Assembly (NCBI RefSeq): GCF_009733865.1
Contig: NZ_WOFB01000027.1
Location: 1-64,000 of the forward strand
DNA: 64,000 nucleotides
Direction of reading: 5' to 3'
Source of the DNA: Oceanobacillus salinisoli
GTDB lineage: Bacteria > Bacillota > Bacilli > Bacillales > Amphibacillaceae
Each line of letters begins with the position of its first letter. Within the stretch, counting starts at the first letter, position 1. The notes below the pieces were generated by a model. It had not been told where the DNA came from, made no database searches, and was given only the letters and a program-made list of their open reading frames with translations. The translations under genes were made by a program, and so were the position numbers. Of the stretch, positions 8,228 through 17,296 are shown piece by piece.

Positions 8228-9142
8228 ATGTTAGTAAATAAATTTTTGGATTTTTATCTTAGAGAGAATGTTTCTTATATTCAAGGGGAAAGTACGATAA
8301 GAGAATTGAAGAAGGGATTTTCGCTTGATCGAAAATATGTCATAGATGAAACATATTTATTAAAGGTATGTTCCAATCAGGATTTAGAACGTAAAAAGCA
8401 AGAGTTTCAAGTTCTGAAAACAGCTTTAGATTATTCTAATTCTGTTCCTAAAGGATTGGAATTTAATTCATTTCACAATTTTGGATTAAGCTACATGGTG
8501 GTTACCTATTTGCCTGGCAAGGATGCAGAAGAAGCTTTGCCCGAATTAACGGTCGCGGAACAATATAATAGTGGCTTTATTGCTGGTTTGGAATTAAAGA
8601 AACTTCATCAGATTCACGCTCCAGACAATTATCCATCCTGGTACTCCACTAAGAAGAAGAAATCCGCTAACTATTTGGAACAATTTCAGCAACTGGATAT
8701 TAGTAAGAAATTAAAGGATATTCTAACGACGTATATTACGGAACATGAACATCTTATGAAGCATCGCCCGAACAGGTTTCAACATGATGATTTTCACCCA
8801 TCCAATATACTTATTCATAACAGAACATTTTCTGGCATCATTGATTTCGGGAGAATGGACTGGGGAGACCCAATCCATGATTTTCAAAAATTAGGATTTT
8901 TTTCTAAACCGGTAAGCATTCCATTTACAAGAGGGATTATCGATGGATACCATGAAAATGAAAAAATCGATGAATCGTTTTGGCGTTTATTTACGCTGTA
9001 TAGTGCAATGCATATTGTTTCAGCTCTGGTCTGGGGGAAGAATCGGAGTGAGGAACAGTATCAATTGATGTTAAAAAAATCACTTGAGGTTGTTGATGAT
9101 CATGATTCTTTTCAGCGGGTGGTACCAAAATGGTATAACTGA
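8228..9142 (+). CDS. aminoglycoside phosphotransferase-family kinase
   Basis: The 304 aa product has the kinase-like fold of the APH family. The catalytic loop is FQHDDFHPSNILIH (HxDxxxxN, about residue 196), and the metal-binding loop is GIIDFGRMDWGDPIHD (about residue 212). The N-terminal lobe holds a VIDETYLLKV stretch that can supply the ATP-binding Lys. The substrate is not evident; such genes in Bacillaceae are often small-molecule kinases rather than resistance genes. The start at 8228 follows AAAAGGAGAGGG; the frame runs open further upstream only because it crosses the previous gene and the R4 repeat. It ends 22 nt before the CHY zinc-finger gene and may be co-transcribed with it. 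Confidence 0.8.
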   Translation: MLVNKFLDFYLRENVSYIQGESTIRELKKGFSLDRKYVIDETYLLKVCSNQDLERKKQEFQVLKTALDYSNSVPKGLEFNSFHNFGLSYMVVTYLPGKDAEEALPELTVAEQYNSGFIAGLELKKLHQIHAPDNYPSWYSTKKKKSANYLEQFQQLDISKKLKDILTTYITEHEHLMKHRPNRFQHDDFHPSNILIHNRTFSGIIDFGRMDWGDPIHDFQKLGFFSKPVSIPFTRGIIDGYHENEKIDESFWRLFTLYSAMHIVSALVWGKNRSEEQYQLMLKKSLEVVDDHDSFQRVVPKWYN

Positions 9143-9164
9143 ACAACATAAGGAGGGGGGTTGA

Positions 9165-9491
9165 GTGAAGATTCATGATATACATGTAAAAGGTGCGATC
9201 GATATGGAAACGCGCTGCAAGCATTACCATCAAAACATCGATCGGATTGCAATTAAGTTTTATTGCTGTGGGGAGTATTTTCCATGTATAACTTGTCACA
9301 ATGAGTATGGATGTGGAAATAGGCAAGTGTGGCCACGAAGTAAATTTGATGAAAAAGCCATTCTATGTGGAGCATGTGGAAACGAACTTACCATTAGTGA
9401 ATACTTAGAAAGCGGTTCTACATGTCCAGCTTGTCAGGCTGGATTTAATCCGGGATGCCGGATGCATTACCATTTTTATTTTGAAATGTAA
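9165..9491 (+). CDS. CHY-type zinc finger protein
   Basis: This 108 aa protein starts with GTG after AAGGAGGGGGG. It is dense in Cys and His: CKHYH (about residue 18), FYCCGEYFPCITCH, CG, CGACGNELTISEYL, CPACQAGFNPGCRMHYHFYF. This spacing is the CHY zinc finger, which binds three zinc ions. Stand-alone bacterial CHY proteins of about 110 aa have no firmly assigned role. It follows the kinase gene closely, suggesting one transcript. Confidence 0.85.
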   Translation: MKIHDIHVKGAIDMETRCKHYHQNIDRIAIKFYCCGEYFPCITCHNEYGCGNRQVWPRSKFDEKAILCGACGNELTISEYLESGSTCPACQAGFNPGCRMHYHFYFEM

Positions 9492-9548
9492 TGGGTGTGA
9501 ATTACACAGATAGGTAAGTGTATAGGGTACCCTTGTATTTATTTTTAC

Positions 9549-9669
9549 ACGTTAGGAAAGTATAAAATTTTAACATGAAGAGGATTCATCGTAGTTAAAA
9601 TTTTAATGTACCAAGTATAAGAAAAACTAAGACATTCGCTAAAGGATGAGCGAATGCGAGTTTTTCTAA
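9549..9669. repeat. R3 MITE-like double-hairpin repeat
   Basis: Runs from ACGTTAGGAAAG to GAGTTTTTCTAA. The left half holds a TAAAATTTTA/TAAAATTTTA dyad. The right half is a terminator-like stem (GAAAAACTAAGACATTCGCT with AGCGAATGCGAGTTTTTC). Near-copies occur at 27235, 46329 and 52397. Confidence 0.85.
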
Positions 9670-9725
9670 AAGTGGACTTTTTCAAAAGTATATGCTTGCA
9701 AATATATTATGGAAACGGCAAAAAT

Positions 9726-9753
9726 CGACAAAAACCGGGAAGCGCCAGGCACC
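9726..9753. repeat. R4 REP-like repeat abutting TM2 gene stop
   Basis: CGACAAAAACCGGGAAGCGC then CAGGCACC. The TM2 gene stop codon (TCA on the + strand) begins at the very next base. Confidence 0.85.
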
Positions 9754-9987
9754 TCAACGAGGGTTGCGGCACATTCCCGGAATGAGAAAGATATCAATAA
9801 ATAACCAAATCCATAAAACGGTTAAGGGAAGATAACCTATCAGGATCCACGAAGTTGCCCAGCCGCTAATTCCAAGCAATAATTGTATAATTCCAGTGCC
9901 TACGCGACCAGTATAAAAGCGATGGATACCGATTTGCCCTAAGAAAAACCAAAGAACATAGGCTAACGCAATACTTTTTTGGGGCAT
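9754..9987 (-). CDS. TM2 domain membrane protein
   Basis: The 77 aa product is nearly all membrane. Two transmembrane helices flank the TM2 signature: LWFFLGQIGIHRFYTGRVGTG at about residues 12-32, then LLLGISGW and a second helix (PLTVLWIWLFIDIFLIPGM). The function of stand-alone bacterial TM2 proteins is unknown. The ATG is preceded by AGGAGG at about 8 nt. Its stop codon touches an R4 repeat. Confidence 0.85.
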   Translation of the reverse strand: MPQKSIALAYVLWFFLGQIGIHRFYTGRVGTGIIQLLLGISGWATSWILIGYLPLTVLWIWLFIDIFLIPGMCRNPR

Positions 9988-10065
9988 GAAAAAACCTCCT
10001 TCTTTTCTCTTATAACCTTATTTTACAACATATGTTAAGTAGTTTGTTGTGATTATTAAATTATC

Positions 10066-10455
10066 CTATGAAGAGGATTTGTATTCTGCACTATACGTAT
10101 TTTCCCCTGCATGAACCGACAGTAGTGTATCTGCATATCCGACGAGCCGATTGACGATTTCATCTGCAAGCGCATATACGAGCGGATGCAATTCAGAATC
10201 ATATAAATGCGGGTCATCAAAAATAATCGTTGTATTGATAAAGATGTTCTTATGCCCCCATAAATTATAATGAACGATTACCTTACCTGCAGCACCGCCT
10301 CCTCTTATTCTATCATGAAATCCAGGAAGGAAAACATACCATTCTTCTGCTGTAGCAGATCGCATGTTTTTGGTGAACTTCATTCCTTCAATTTCTGCTT
10401 CAATTCGTTTTTTTAATCCAGGATTTACGACTTCAACTACTTTCTTATTTTTCAT
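10066..10455 (-). CDS. hypothetical protein (129 aa)
   Basis: I do not recognise this gene. The product is soluble, of mixed alpha/beta composition, with FHDRIRGGGAAGKVIVHYNLWGH in the middle, a following strand-rich stretch (NIFINTTIIFDDPHLY) and a Ser/Lys C-terminal tail. I prefer the ATG at 10455 (MKNKKVVEV), with AAAGGTG 9 nt before it; an in-frame ATG at 10521 would add 22 aa but has no ribosome site. It is the only gene between the TM2 gene and the long gap before the permease. Confidence 0.6.
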   Translation of the reverse strand: MKNKKVVEVVNPGLKKRIEAEIEGMKFTKNMRSATAEEWYVFLPGFHDRIRGGGAAGKVIVHYNLWGHKNIFINTTIIFDDPHLYDSELHPLVYALADEIVNRLVGYADTLLSVHAGENTYSAEYKSSS

Positions 10456-11274
10456 GTAATTAACGCACCTTTCTTGTATTGTTCCAGCTTGGATGGTAAA
10501 TTCATCGGAAAAGCTTAACAATTTATATTTTGATAAAATATGGCGTATTTAGTATTTTTTTATTTCTTCTTCCTATAAAACTTCCCCAGCACGTGGTTTT
10601 CTATGTTAGCGAAAAGAACGAATATATCTTCACGTTTGTATGTTTCTTCATAAATCAGGAATAGAGTATGAAGCTGGACCTACTTGTCTCCTATCCCGTT
10701 TTGTTGTGATTACGATTCCGTGGATTGATGTTAAAAAACATTTTATCTCGTGATTAATTGGCTGTAAGACTCTTAACGAGAAGAATACGAGATACTTCAA
10801 GAATGAGAAGTGGGGGAGGGCAGCCAGTAAACTCCTTATTTGTTCATCTAACTATCAGTGGGGATGAAAAATACCACTGATTGAAGATTCACTTTAATAT
10901 ACCTACAAGACAAAATGAATAATTATCCCTGAAAATTTTCTTTTTCAAAATTTTTCTCTCCCTTTTGAGCGGGGAGTAAATTGAATACTGCTTTAAACCA
11001 TGTTTTCCTGCATTTGAAGACACGCTATTATCTCTAATTATAATGGCGAATTAATTACTGAATATTAATTAAGTTATTAATAGTATAATAATTAATTCGG
11101 ATACATATTTTCATATATAAGTAAGTGTATTTATCCTAATGTACCCAATCGAAGGCTTTTAATTACTTAATAAATGTTTGCAGGATATTCCATCTAATCT
11201 TCAAAGTAATTTTACTCCATAAAAAATTATTAAATTATCAAGGTTTAACAAGAAAGTTAAATGGAGGGGATTCA
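10456..11274. other. gene-free gap with R5 repeat and AT-rich leader of the permease
   Basis: I see no coding sequence. Bases 10745-10896 are a full R5 repeat. The remaining 380 bases up to the permease are very AT-rich, with runs of AATTAATTA, and presumably hold its promoter and upstream control region. I could not single out a promoter with confidence, and I found no copy of the TTGTCGACAA operator here. Confidence 0.6.
10745..10896. repeat. R5 structured repeat, full copy
   Basis: Aligns along its whole length with 61444-61591. The outer arms TGGCTG (about 10759) and CAGCCA (about 10819) can pair. A second hairpin pairs ATCAGTGG with CCACTGAT (about 10853-10881). Both pairings survive, with some wobble, in the other copy. 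Confidence 0.75.
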
Positions 11275-12681
11275 ATGAAAGAGGAACAAAAATTACTGAG
11301 GATTTTAGGTAATCGGGATGTGTTGGCGCTGGCTTTCGGTGCAATGATTGGCTGGGGATGGGTCGTTACAACTGGTCTGTGGATTACGGAAGCAGGTTCA
11401 TTGGGGGCCATTCTTGCTTTTGTGATTGGTGGGATCCTTGTGTTACTAGTTGGTTTAACTTATGCAGAATTGGCATCAGCCATGCCACTTGTTGGTGGGG
11501 AGCATGTCTATACATTTAAGGCCATGGGTAGAGTGGTATCATTTATTGCAACATGGGCAATTATTTTTGGTTATATTTCTGTAGTGGCATTTGAAGCTGT
11601 GGCACTACCGACAGTTTTTGAATATTTGTTACCTAACTTTAGTCATGGACATTTATATACCATCGCTGGCTGGGATGTAACAATTACATGGGCTGGTACA
11701 GGAATTTTAGGGTCGATTTTAATTGCCTGGATTAATTACCGGGGTATTAAACTAACATCCGCAATTACAATGATCTTTACACTATTAATTATCCTCTCTG
11801 GAATATTATTAATTACAGGCAGTACGGCGACGGGTAATGTGCAAAATATGCAGCCATTATTTGAAACAGGAATGGCAGGAGTTTTAACGGTTGTAATTAT
11901 GACGCCATTTATGTTTGTAGGATTTGATGTAATCCCACAGGCAGCAGAAGAAATTAATCTGCCTAAAAAAAGAATTGGGCAATTGCTGATTTTTTCCGTT
12001 GCGTTAGCAGTTATTTGGTATATAGCGATTATATTAGGTGTTTCTCGATCGCTTAGACCATCCGCGTTAGGTGAATCAGATCTTGTTACAGCTGAGGCAA
12101 TGGTTGCAGCATTCGGTGGAAGTCAGCTTATGGGGAATGTTCTTGTTATTGGTGGAATCGGTGGGATTTTAACGAGCTGGCTTGGTTTTTATGTAGGGGG
12201 AAGTCGGGCAATTTATGCGTTGGCAAAAGCTGGTATGCTGCCAAAATCCTTAGGGGAACTACATCCAAAATATAAAACCCCGCATAAAGCGATCCTATTA
12301 ATTGCAGTACTTTCCACAGCAGCTCCTTTATTGGGGAGATCTGCTCTTGTTTGGTTTGTAGATGCAGGTGGGATTGGCCTTGTGATTGCATGGCTACTGG
12401 TTGCAATATCGTTTATTATTTTAAGAAAGAAAGAGCCTGGTATGAATCGCCCATTTAAGTTGGCGGGTGGCTCAGCAGTTGGGTGGATTGCTGCTGTCAT
12501 GGCAACTGGTGTGACTTTTTTATATTTACCAGGAATGCCGTCTGCCTTAGGAGTACCGGAATGGATAATTGTCGGGTTTTGGATTGTCCTGGGGATTGTT
12601 TTATATAATTACTCAATGGCTAAGTACGGGAAAGAAAATACAGATAAATATATGAATGATGAAATTGACCGGATTACCTAA
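11275..12681 (+). CDS. APC-superfamily amino acid permease
   Basis: The 468 aa product has about 12 hydrophobic helices and the APC-family start (GNRDVLALAFGAMIGWGWVVTTGLWI, where the GAMIGxG stretch forms the substrate-binding break in helix 1). Conserved segments follow: TYAELASAMPLVGGEHVYTF, and FDVIPQAAEEI in the middle. It should import an amino acid or related compound with a proton or sodium ion; the substrate cannot be read from sequence. It faces the ald/aminotransferase genes convergently and sits at the left edge of the proposed ectoine-use cluster, so uptake of an amino acid-like solute such as ectoine is possible but unproven. The ATG follows GGAGGGG at good spacing. Confidence 0.85.
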   Translation: MKEEQKLLRILGNRDVLALAFGAMIGWGWVVTTGLWITEAGSLGAILAFVIGGILVLLVGLTYAELASAMPLVGGEHVYTFKAMGRVVSFIATWAIIFGYISVVAFEAVALPTVFEYLLPNFSHGHLYTIAGWDVTITWAGTGILGSILIAWINYRGIKLTSAITMIFTLLIILSGILLITGSTATGNVQNMQPLFETGMAGVLTVVIMTPFMFVGFDVIPQAAEEINLPKKRIGQLLIFSVALAVIWYIAIILGVSRSLRPSALGESDLVTAEAMVAAFGGSQLMGNVLVIGGIGGILTSWLGFYVGGSRAIYALAKAGMLPKSLGELHPKYKTPHKAILLIAVLSTAAPLLGRSALVWFVDAGGIGLVIAWLLVAISFIILRKKEPGMNRPFKLAGGSAVGWIAAVMATGVTFLYLPGMPSALGVPEWIIVGFWIVLGIVLYNYSMAKYGKENTDKYMNDEIDRIT

Positions 12682-12699
12682 ACGTAAATTAAATATGAA

Positions 12700-12740
12700 G
12701 AGGCTCTGTAGCGACTTTTGCAGAGCTTTTTTTCTTTTTT
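12700..12740 (+). terminator. terminator after permease
   Basis: GCTCTG and CAGAGC form a short stem with a 12 nt loop, followed by a long T-run. Confidence 0.65.
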
Positions 12741-12898
12741 GCTCCATTAGAAATTCCAAGAAATTCACAAAGGAGACGAAAAGTTAGGTATGTGGGGATT
12801 GCTGTTTCATTGAATCATCTTGCAACACGTTTAGCACTATGTTTTTTTTCTTATAGTTGGGACGACGTTAAAATTTTATATTTTCCTTATAACAAGTA

Positions 12899-12930
12899 AA
12901 AGAAGCTACCATCTTTTGATAGCTTCTTTC
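12899..12930 (-). terminator. terminator after ald
   Basis: AGAAGCTA and TAGCTTCT pair around an 11 nt loop, with A-rich left flank giving a T-run for minus-strand transcripts. Confidence 0.7.
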
Positions 12931-12934
12931 CATT

Positions 12935-12962
12935 CGACAAAATTCGTGAAGTGACAGGCACC
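12935..12962. repeat. R4 REP-like repeat 2 nt from ald stop
   Basis: CGACAAAATTCGTGAAGTGA then CAGGCACC, one mismatch from the consensus. The ald stop codon begins 2 nt later. Confidence 0.85.
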
Positions 12963-12964
12963 AA

Positions 12965-14059
12965 TCAGGCAAGGGTGAAGCCTAAATCTTCTGCTACGAT
13001 TTTATTAATGACTTTGCCTTTAGATATATTAACGCCCTTTTGCAATGATGGCTGGTCATTGACAGCATTTTCTAATCCTTTGTCAGCAATTTGCAATGCG
13101 TATGGAATGGTTGAATTAGTTAAAGCGATGGTGGCAGTTCTCGGAACAGAGCCGGGGATATTTGCTACGGCATAATGTACAACCTGATGTTTTACATGAA
13201 TTGGCTGGTCATGGGTTGTAGGCCGATCAATCGTTTCAAAATTTCCTCCCTGGTCAATAGCCACATCCACAATAACAGAACCAGGTTTCATACTTTTTGC
13301 CATATCTTCTGTTACCAGTTTCGGTGCTTTTCTTCCAGGAATTAATACAGATCCAATAACTAAGTCGGACTCTATGACAGCACGCTCAATATTATAAGGG
13401 TTCGACATTAATGTGTTTATTTCACTTCCAAATAGGTCATCTAATTCTCTTAAACGATTTGGATTAAGGTCGATAACGGTAACATCTCCCCCTAACCCAG
13501 TGGCAATCTTGGCTGCATTGGTTCCAACTACACCACCACCAATAATGGTTACCTTTCCACGTGGTACACCTGGAACTCCGGATAATAAGATTCCTTTTCC
13601 ACCCTCTGTTTTCTCAAGGTATTGAGCACCAATTTGTGCAGCCATTCTTCCAGCAATTTCACTCATTGGTGTTAACAGGGGAAGTTTCCCATTTTCTTCA
13701 ACGGTTTCATAAGCAATGGCCGTAATTCCAGAGTCCACCAAGCGTTTAGCAAGTTCAGGTTCTGCGGCCAAATGCAAGTAGGTAAATAAGATGAGATTTT
13801 CGCGAAAATATTGGTATTCTTCTTTCAGTGGTTCTTTCACTTTTAAAATCATGTCTGAATGATTCCAAACGGTACTTGCCTTATTTTCAATAATCGCTCC
13901 AGCGCGTATATACTCGTCATCCGTATAGCCGCTTCCTAATCCTGCATCTTTTTCAATTAACACTTGGTGACCATGGTTAACAAATTGAGTTGTTCCAGCA
14001 GGTGTCAACGCAACACGGTTTTCGTTGTTCTTAATTTCCTTTGGTACACCAATAATCAT
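12965..14059 (-). CDS. ald: alanine dehydrogenase
   Basis: The 364 aa enzyme interconverts L-alanine + NAD+ and pyruvate + NH4+ + NADH. It starts [20 protein letters not shown], the family N terminus. Active-site Lys75 (LKVKEP) and His96 (FTYLHLAAE) fall at the canonical positions when the ATG at 14059 is used, and AGGAGG lies 6 nt upstream of it; the longer frame to 14089 is therefore not the start. The Rossmann motif [17 protein letters not shown] is at about residue 170. It lies 60 nt downstream of the class III aminotransferase, likely on the same transcript. A pyruvate-dependent transaminase making alanine would be served by Ald, which regenerates pyruvate and releases ammonium. Confidence 0.95.
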   Translation of the reverse strand: MIIGVPKEIKNNENRVALTPAGTTQFVNHGHQVLIEKDAGLGSGYTDDEYIRAGAIIENKASTVWNHSDMILKVKEPLKEEYQYFRENLILFTYLHLAAEPELAKRLVDSGITAIAYETVEENGKLPLLTPMSEIAGRMAAQIGAQYLEKTEGGKGILLSGVPGVPRGKVTIIGGGVVGTNAAKIATGLGGDVTVIDLNPNRLRELDDLFGSEINTLMSNPYNIERAVIESDLVIGSVLIPGRKAPKLVTEDMAKSMKPGSVIVDVAIDQGGNFETIDRPTTHDQPIHVKHQVVHYAVANIPGSVPRTATIALTNSTIPYALQIADKGLENAVNDQPSLQKGVNISKGKVINKIVAEDLGFTLA

Positions 14060-14090
14060 GATTATCCTCCTTTTCTTCAAAAATATCATT

Positions 14091-14118
14091 CGACAAAATT
14101 CGGGAAGTGACAGGTACC
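14091..14118. repeat. R4 REP-like repeat 1 nt from aminotransferase stop
   Basis: CGACAAAATTCGGGAAGTGA then CAGGTACC. It sits between the aminotransferase stop codon (14120) and the ald ribosome site on the minus strand. Confidence 0.85.
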
Positions 14119-14119
14119 T

Positions 14120-15463
14120 TTAAATTGAGTCTTTTAGGGTGTTGATTAGGAATTGGAGTTCTTCTTTTGTGATGGATAGTGGTGGTGACATTGTAATAAT
14201 ATTGTTGTATCCTGCGACCGTATCACTCGTTTTTCCGATAATCACGCCTTTTTCTTTACAGCGGGCTATCACCGCTGCAGCACGTTCTTCTTCAATTGGT
14301 TCTTTTGTTTGCTTATCTTTGACTAGTTCAATTCCTGCAAGCAGACCTTTTCCACCACGAACATCACCTACATTTGGATGTTCTTTTAGAACCTCTAGTT
14401 CTGCAAACAGCCATTCACCCAGTTTTTTCGAGTTTTTCACCAAGCTCTCTCTTTCCATGATTTCCAGGTTCTTGATGGCAACGGCACATGCAGCAGGGCT
14501 TCCACCAAATGTGTTTACATGGCGAAAATGATCGTATTCATCCGTTGAAGTAAATGCTTCGTAAATTTCCCGTTTTACAGCTGTTGCTGCAAGTGGCATA
14601 TAGGCACTGGTAAGGCCTTTTGCCATGGTGACAATATCCGGTTTTACATCATAGTGCATAAAACCAAAAGGCTTTCCTGTTCTCCCAAACCCGTTGATGA
14701 CTTCATCAGAAATAAGCAATGCACCATGCTTATCACAAATTTCCCGAACACGTTTCATATAGTTATCATGGGGAACTAACACGCCTCCTCCAGTAATGAT
14801 AGGCTCCATAATAACCCCTGCAACCGTATCAGGAATTTCCCAAGTAATAGTCTTATCGATTTCGTCCGAAGCCTGAATACAGCATTCGCCGTTCTCATTT
14901 GAAAACGGACTTCTGTAACAATCTGGTGGACTTACATGTACAAAACCAGAAGCAAGTGGTTCATACTTATATGCTCGCTGATTCTGCCCTCCTGCAGCTA
15001 ATGTGGCAAAGGAATTTCCGTGATAGGAACGATAGCGTGATACAAATTTATATCGATTTGGTTCACCTTTCTGCTGGTAGTATTGACGGGCTATTTTAAA
15101 CGCGGTTTCATTGGCTTCCGATCCACTGTTGGAATAGAAAATAACATAGTCATCTCCAAGCCATTCATTTAGCTTCTCGCTTAACTGGATGCCAGGAATG
15201 TGACTTTGCGTTAATGGGTAGTATGGCATTTCTTTTAATTGCTTAGCGGCTGCATCGGCTAATTCATGTCGGCCACATCCAACATTTACACACCATAATC
15301 CCGCCTGACCATCCAAATATCTGTTTCCATCAATGTCTGTGATCCAGACTCCATCTGCCTTTGCACTAATCATCGTTCCTTCAGGATTATACTTTTTCAT
15401 CGCATGCCATAGGTATTTTTCATCTTTTTCTAAAAGCGTTTGTTTTTCCGTCTTTGTTTTCAT
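14120..15463 (-). CDS. class III (omega) aminotransferase, DoeD/taurine-pyruvate type
   Basis: The 447 aa PLP enzyme shows SGSEANETAFKIAR (113-126, phosphate binding), DEVINGFGRTG with Asp253, and TMAKGLTSAYMPL with Lys282 as the Schiff-base residue. Overall it resembles taurine-pyruvate and related omega-aminotransferases. Two readings fit: transamination of L-2,4-diaminobutyrate in ectoine breakdown (DoeD role), or taurine-pyruvate aminotransferase. The ectoine reading is favoured because EutD- and EutB-type genes and a semialdehyde dehydrogenase lie next to it, while no sulfoacetaldehyde acetyltransferase is seen. An operator-like palindrome (15504-15513) lies about 40 nt upstream of the start. 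AAAGGAG precedes the ATG. Confidence 0.85.
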   Translation of the reverse strand: MKTKTEKQTLLEKDEKYLWHAMKKYNPEGTMISAKADGVWITDIDGNRYLDGQAGLWCVNVGCGRHELADAAAKQLKEMPYYPLTQSHIPGIQLSEKLNEWLGDDYVIFYSNSGSEANETAFKIARQYYQQKGEPNRYKFVSRYRSYHGNSFATLAAGGQNQRAYKYEPLASGFVHVSPPDCYRSPFSNENGECCIQASDEIDKTITWEIPDTVAGVIMEPIITGGGVLVPHDNYMKRVREICDKHGALLISDEVINGFGRTGKPFGFMHYDVKPDIVTMAKGLTSAYMPLAATAVKREIYEAFTSTDEYDHFRHVNTFGGSPAACAVAIKNLEIMERESLVKNSKKLGEWLFAELEVLKEHPNVGDVRGGKGLLAGIELVKDKQTKEPIEEERAAAVIARCKEKGVIIGKTSDTVAGYNNIITMSPPLSITKEELQFLINTLKDSI

Positions 15464-15489
15464 AAAAAAACTCCTTTCTCATACATCAT

Positions 15490-15513
15490 ATGACGATTGT
15501 CGTTTGTCGACAA
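15490..15513 (-). promoter_or_regulatory. GntR-type operator upstream of the aminotransferase
   Basis: On the minus strand this reads TTGTCGACAAACGACAATCG: a perfect 10 bp palindrome (TTGTCGACAA) followed by a partial second unit. The same palindrome is at 18429 beside the GntR gene promoter. FadR-subfamily GntR proteins typically bind palindromes with GT...AC half-sites. Confidence 0.7.
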
Positions 15514-15768
15514 TATGATTTATCTATAATTAAACACAAAATTATCAATAAGTCAATAATTTTCAAACAAATATAAAAATGGAGTGGGTTAAAATAAAAA
15601 TCTATTTGGCAGAGCCATTTACGTGATTAACTTGCTGTAAGATTCTATTTGCAAAGTTCAATATACGTTAAGAATTGGCAAGCGAAAATCAACACTTTTA
15701 AACAGAATATAATTTATTTAAAAAATATATTGACAATTTAAAAGCTGTGAATTACGCTTTAAGTAAAA

Positions 15769-15783
15769 TTGCCGACAATCGAC
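15769..15783 (+). promoter_or_regulatory. operator variant upstream of doeA
   Basis: TTGCCGACAATCGAC differs by one base from TTGTCGACAATCGAC at 18429-18443. It lies about 220 nt before the doeA start, downstream of a possible -35 at 15730, so it may place doeA under the same GntR regulator. Confidence 0.6.
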
Positions 15784-15999
15784 TTTGTTTATTGGGATAA
15801 AGTGCTTTATGTATAAAAACGTATGATTTTAATTATTTACATTCTTCTCTTACCAATAATCCTTTAACCTATAATTAATTGTCGAAAGATTTTTAAAATG
15901 GGTAACAAAATAAGAATCCAAATAAGCTATGGAAGCATATACTGTTATAAGAGATATATCATGCATTTGTTTTTAAACTTAAAAAATGGAGGGGTTTGT

Positions 16000-17187
16000 A
16001 TGGTGTTTTTTCCGATTTCTGAGTATCAAGAAAGATTGAAACAGACGAAACACCGTATGGCTACCAATGGCATTGACGTATTACTAGTAACAGACCCTGC
16101 AAACATGAACTATTTAAGCGGCTATGATGCTTGGTCTTTTTACGTGCATCAGCTGCTCGTCATATTTATAGATGAGGATCAGCCATACTGGATTGGGAGA
16201 GGACAGGATGCGAGTGCCGCGGTTCACACATCCTGGCTGGATAGGGAGCATATTTATCCATATGCAGATGATTATGTACAGTCAACTGAGAAACACCCAA
16301 TGGAATTTGTAAGCGATTTTATTAAATCAAAGAATCGTGATAAGCATATCATTGCAGCAGAGTTTGATGCGTATTATTTTACAGCGAAAAATTTTATGAA
16401 ATTATACGAATGCCTCCCGAATGCAACATTTATTGATGGCACCAACCTAGTAAATTGGGTTCGGATTATTAAATCGGAAAATGAGATTGAATGCATCAAA
16501 ATTGCCTCAAAAATATCGGAACATGCCATGCAAGCTGCATTCGACTCCATTGAGGTGGGTGTGAAGCAATCAGATGCTGTAGCTGCGATTTCCCATGCAC
16601 AGATTCGGGGAACGGAAGATTATGGGGGAGATTACCCAGCCATTGTTCCATTGCTGCCAACCGGGGAAAAGACATCTGCCTGTCACTTAACATGGACAGA
16701 TGATATGTTTAATCAGGGTGACCCAGTTATAATTGAACTTGCTGGATGTTACAAGCGCTATCATTCTCCGTTAGCAAGAACTGTAATTTTGGGTATTCCT
16801 GATGATAAATCACAATATATTGCTGATGTAGTCGTGGAAGGAATTAACACAACACTTGACATCATAAAGCCTGGTATGACATGTGGGGAAGTAGAATTGG
16901 TTTGGAAAAAAGTAATTGAAAAACATGGAATTATAAAAGATTCCCGACTTGGCTATTCCATGGGTCTTAACTATCCACCTGATTGGGGAGAGCATACGGC
17001 GAGCTTAAGGGCAGGTGATGACACAGTACTCCAGCCAAATATGACCTTCCATATGATACCTGGTATCTGGCTGGATAATATGGGAATTGAGATTAGCGAA
17101 TCATTCCGGGTAACAGAAACTGGTTGTGAAGTGCTAGCAGACTTTCCGCGTGAACTGCTTGTCAAACCAAATATTCGCTTGGCATAA
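16000..17187 (+). CDS. doeA: ectoine hydrolase, EutD/DoeA type (M24 peptidase-like fold)
   Basis: The 395 aa protein has the creatinase/prolidase-like two-domain layout with the N terminus FFPISEYQERL and NMNYLSGYDAWSFYVHQ (35-51) that I associate with EutD/DoeA. These open the ectoine ring to N-acetyl-2,4-diaminobutyrate. The M24 metal site is degraded: where true peptidases have an Asp-x-Gly...Asp pair, this has IIELAGCYKRYHSPLART, with Glu246 replacing the first Asp and His255/Ser256 near the second. That matches the reported metal-independent EutD mechanism using a Glu. I chose the ATG at 16000 because TGGAGGGG lies 6 nt before it. A terminator follows. X-Pro peptidase is the alternative reading, disfavoured by the lost metal ligands and the neighbours. 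Confidence 0.85.
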   Translation: MVFFPISEYQERLKQTKHRMATNGIDVLLVTDPANMNYLSGYDAWSFYVHQLLVIFIDEDQPYWIGRGQDASAAVHTSWLDREHIYPYADDYVQSTEKHPMEFVSDFIKSKNRDKHIIAAEFDAYYFTAKNFMKLYECLPNATFIDGTNLVNWVRIIKSENEIECIKIASKISEHAMQAAFDSIEVGVKQSDAVAAISHAQIRGTEDYGGDYPAIVPLLPTGEKTSACHLTWTDDMFNQGDPVIIELAGCYKRYHSPLARTVILGIPDDKSQYIADVVVEGINTTLDIIKPGMTCGEVELVWKKVIEKHGIIKDSRLGYSMGLNYPPDWGEHTASLRAGDDTVLQPNMTFHMIPGIWLDNMGIEISESFRVTETGCEVLADFPRELLVKPNIRLA

Positions 17188-17242
17188 AATCTAGGAGGTT
17201 ATGTCGTCATCGTTCTACAATCCGATTTGTATCATCCATTAT

Positions 17243-17284
17243 AAAAAGGACCATTTCCTAAAAATGACAGGAAACGGTCCTTTC
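17243..17284. terminator. bidirectional terminator between doeA and hydroxyacid dehydrogenase
   Basis: AAAGGACCATTTCCT pairs with AGGAAACGGTCCTTT (one internal mismatch), between two convergent genes. Confidence 0.85.
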
Positions 17285-17296
17285 CATATTCAGTCT

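Larger units (their letters stand above)
15464..15999. other. divergent control region between aminotransferase and doeA
   Basis: This 536 bp gap holds no gene. It contains the operator at 15490-15513, an R5 5' fragment at about 15620-15650, an operator variant at 15769-15783, a degenerate one (TTGTCGAAAG) at 15879-15888, and a TTGACA at 15730-15735 with only a poor -10 (TACGCT) behind it. Confidence 0.6.

Noticed and set aside
12965-15463. Taurine dissimilation (taurine-pyruvate aminotransferase plus alanine dehydrogenase)
   Set aside because: The gene pair fits, but no sulfoacetaldehyde acetyltransferase, phosphotransacetylase or taurine transporter is present, while EutD- and EutB-type genes are. 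Kept only as an alternative.
15730-15758. Sigma-A promoter for doeA
   Set aside because: TTGACA is present but the -10 (TACGCT) matches only three of six bases; not strong enough to list as a promoter.
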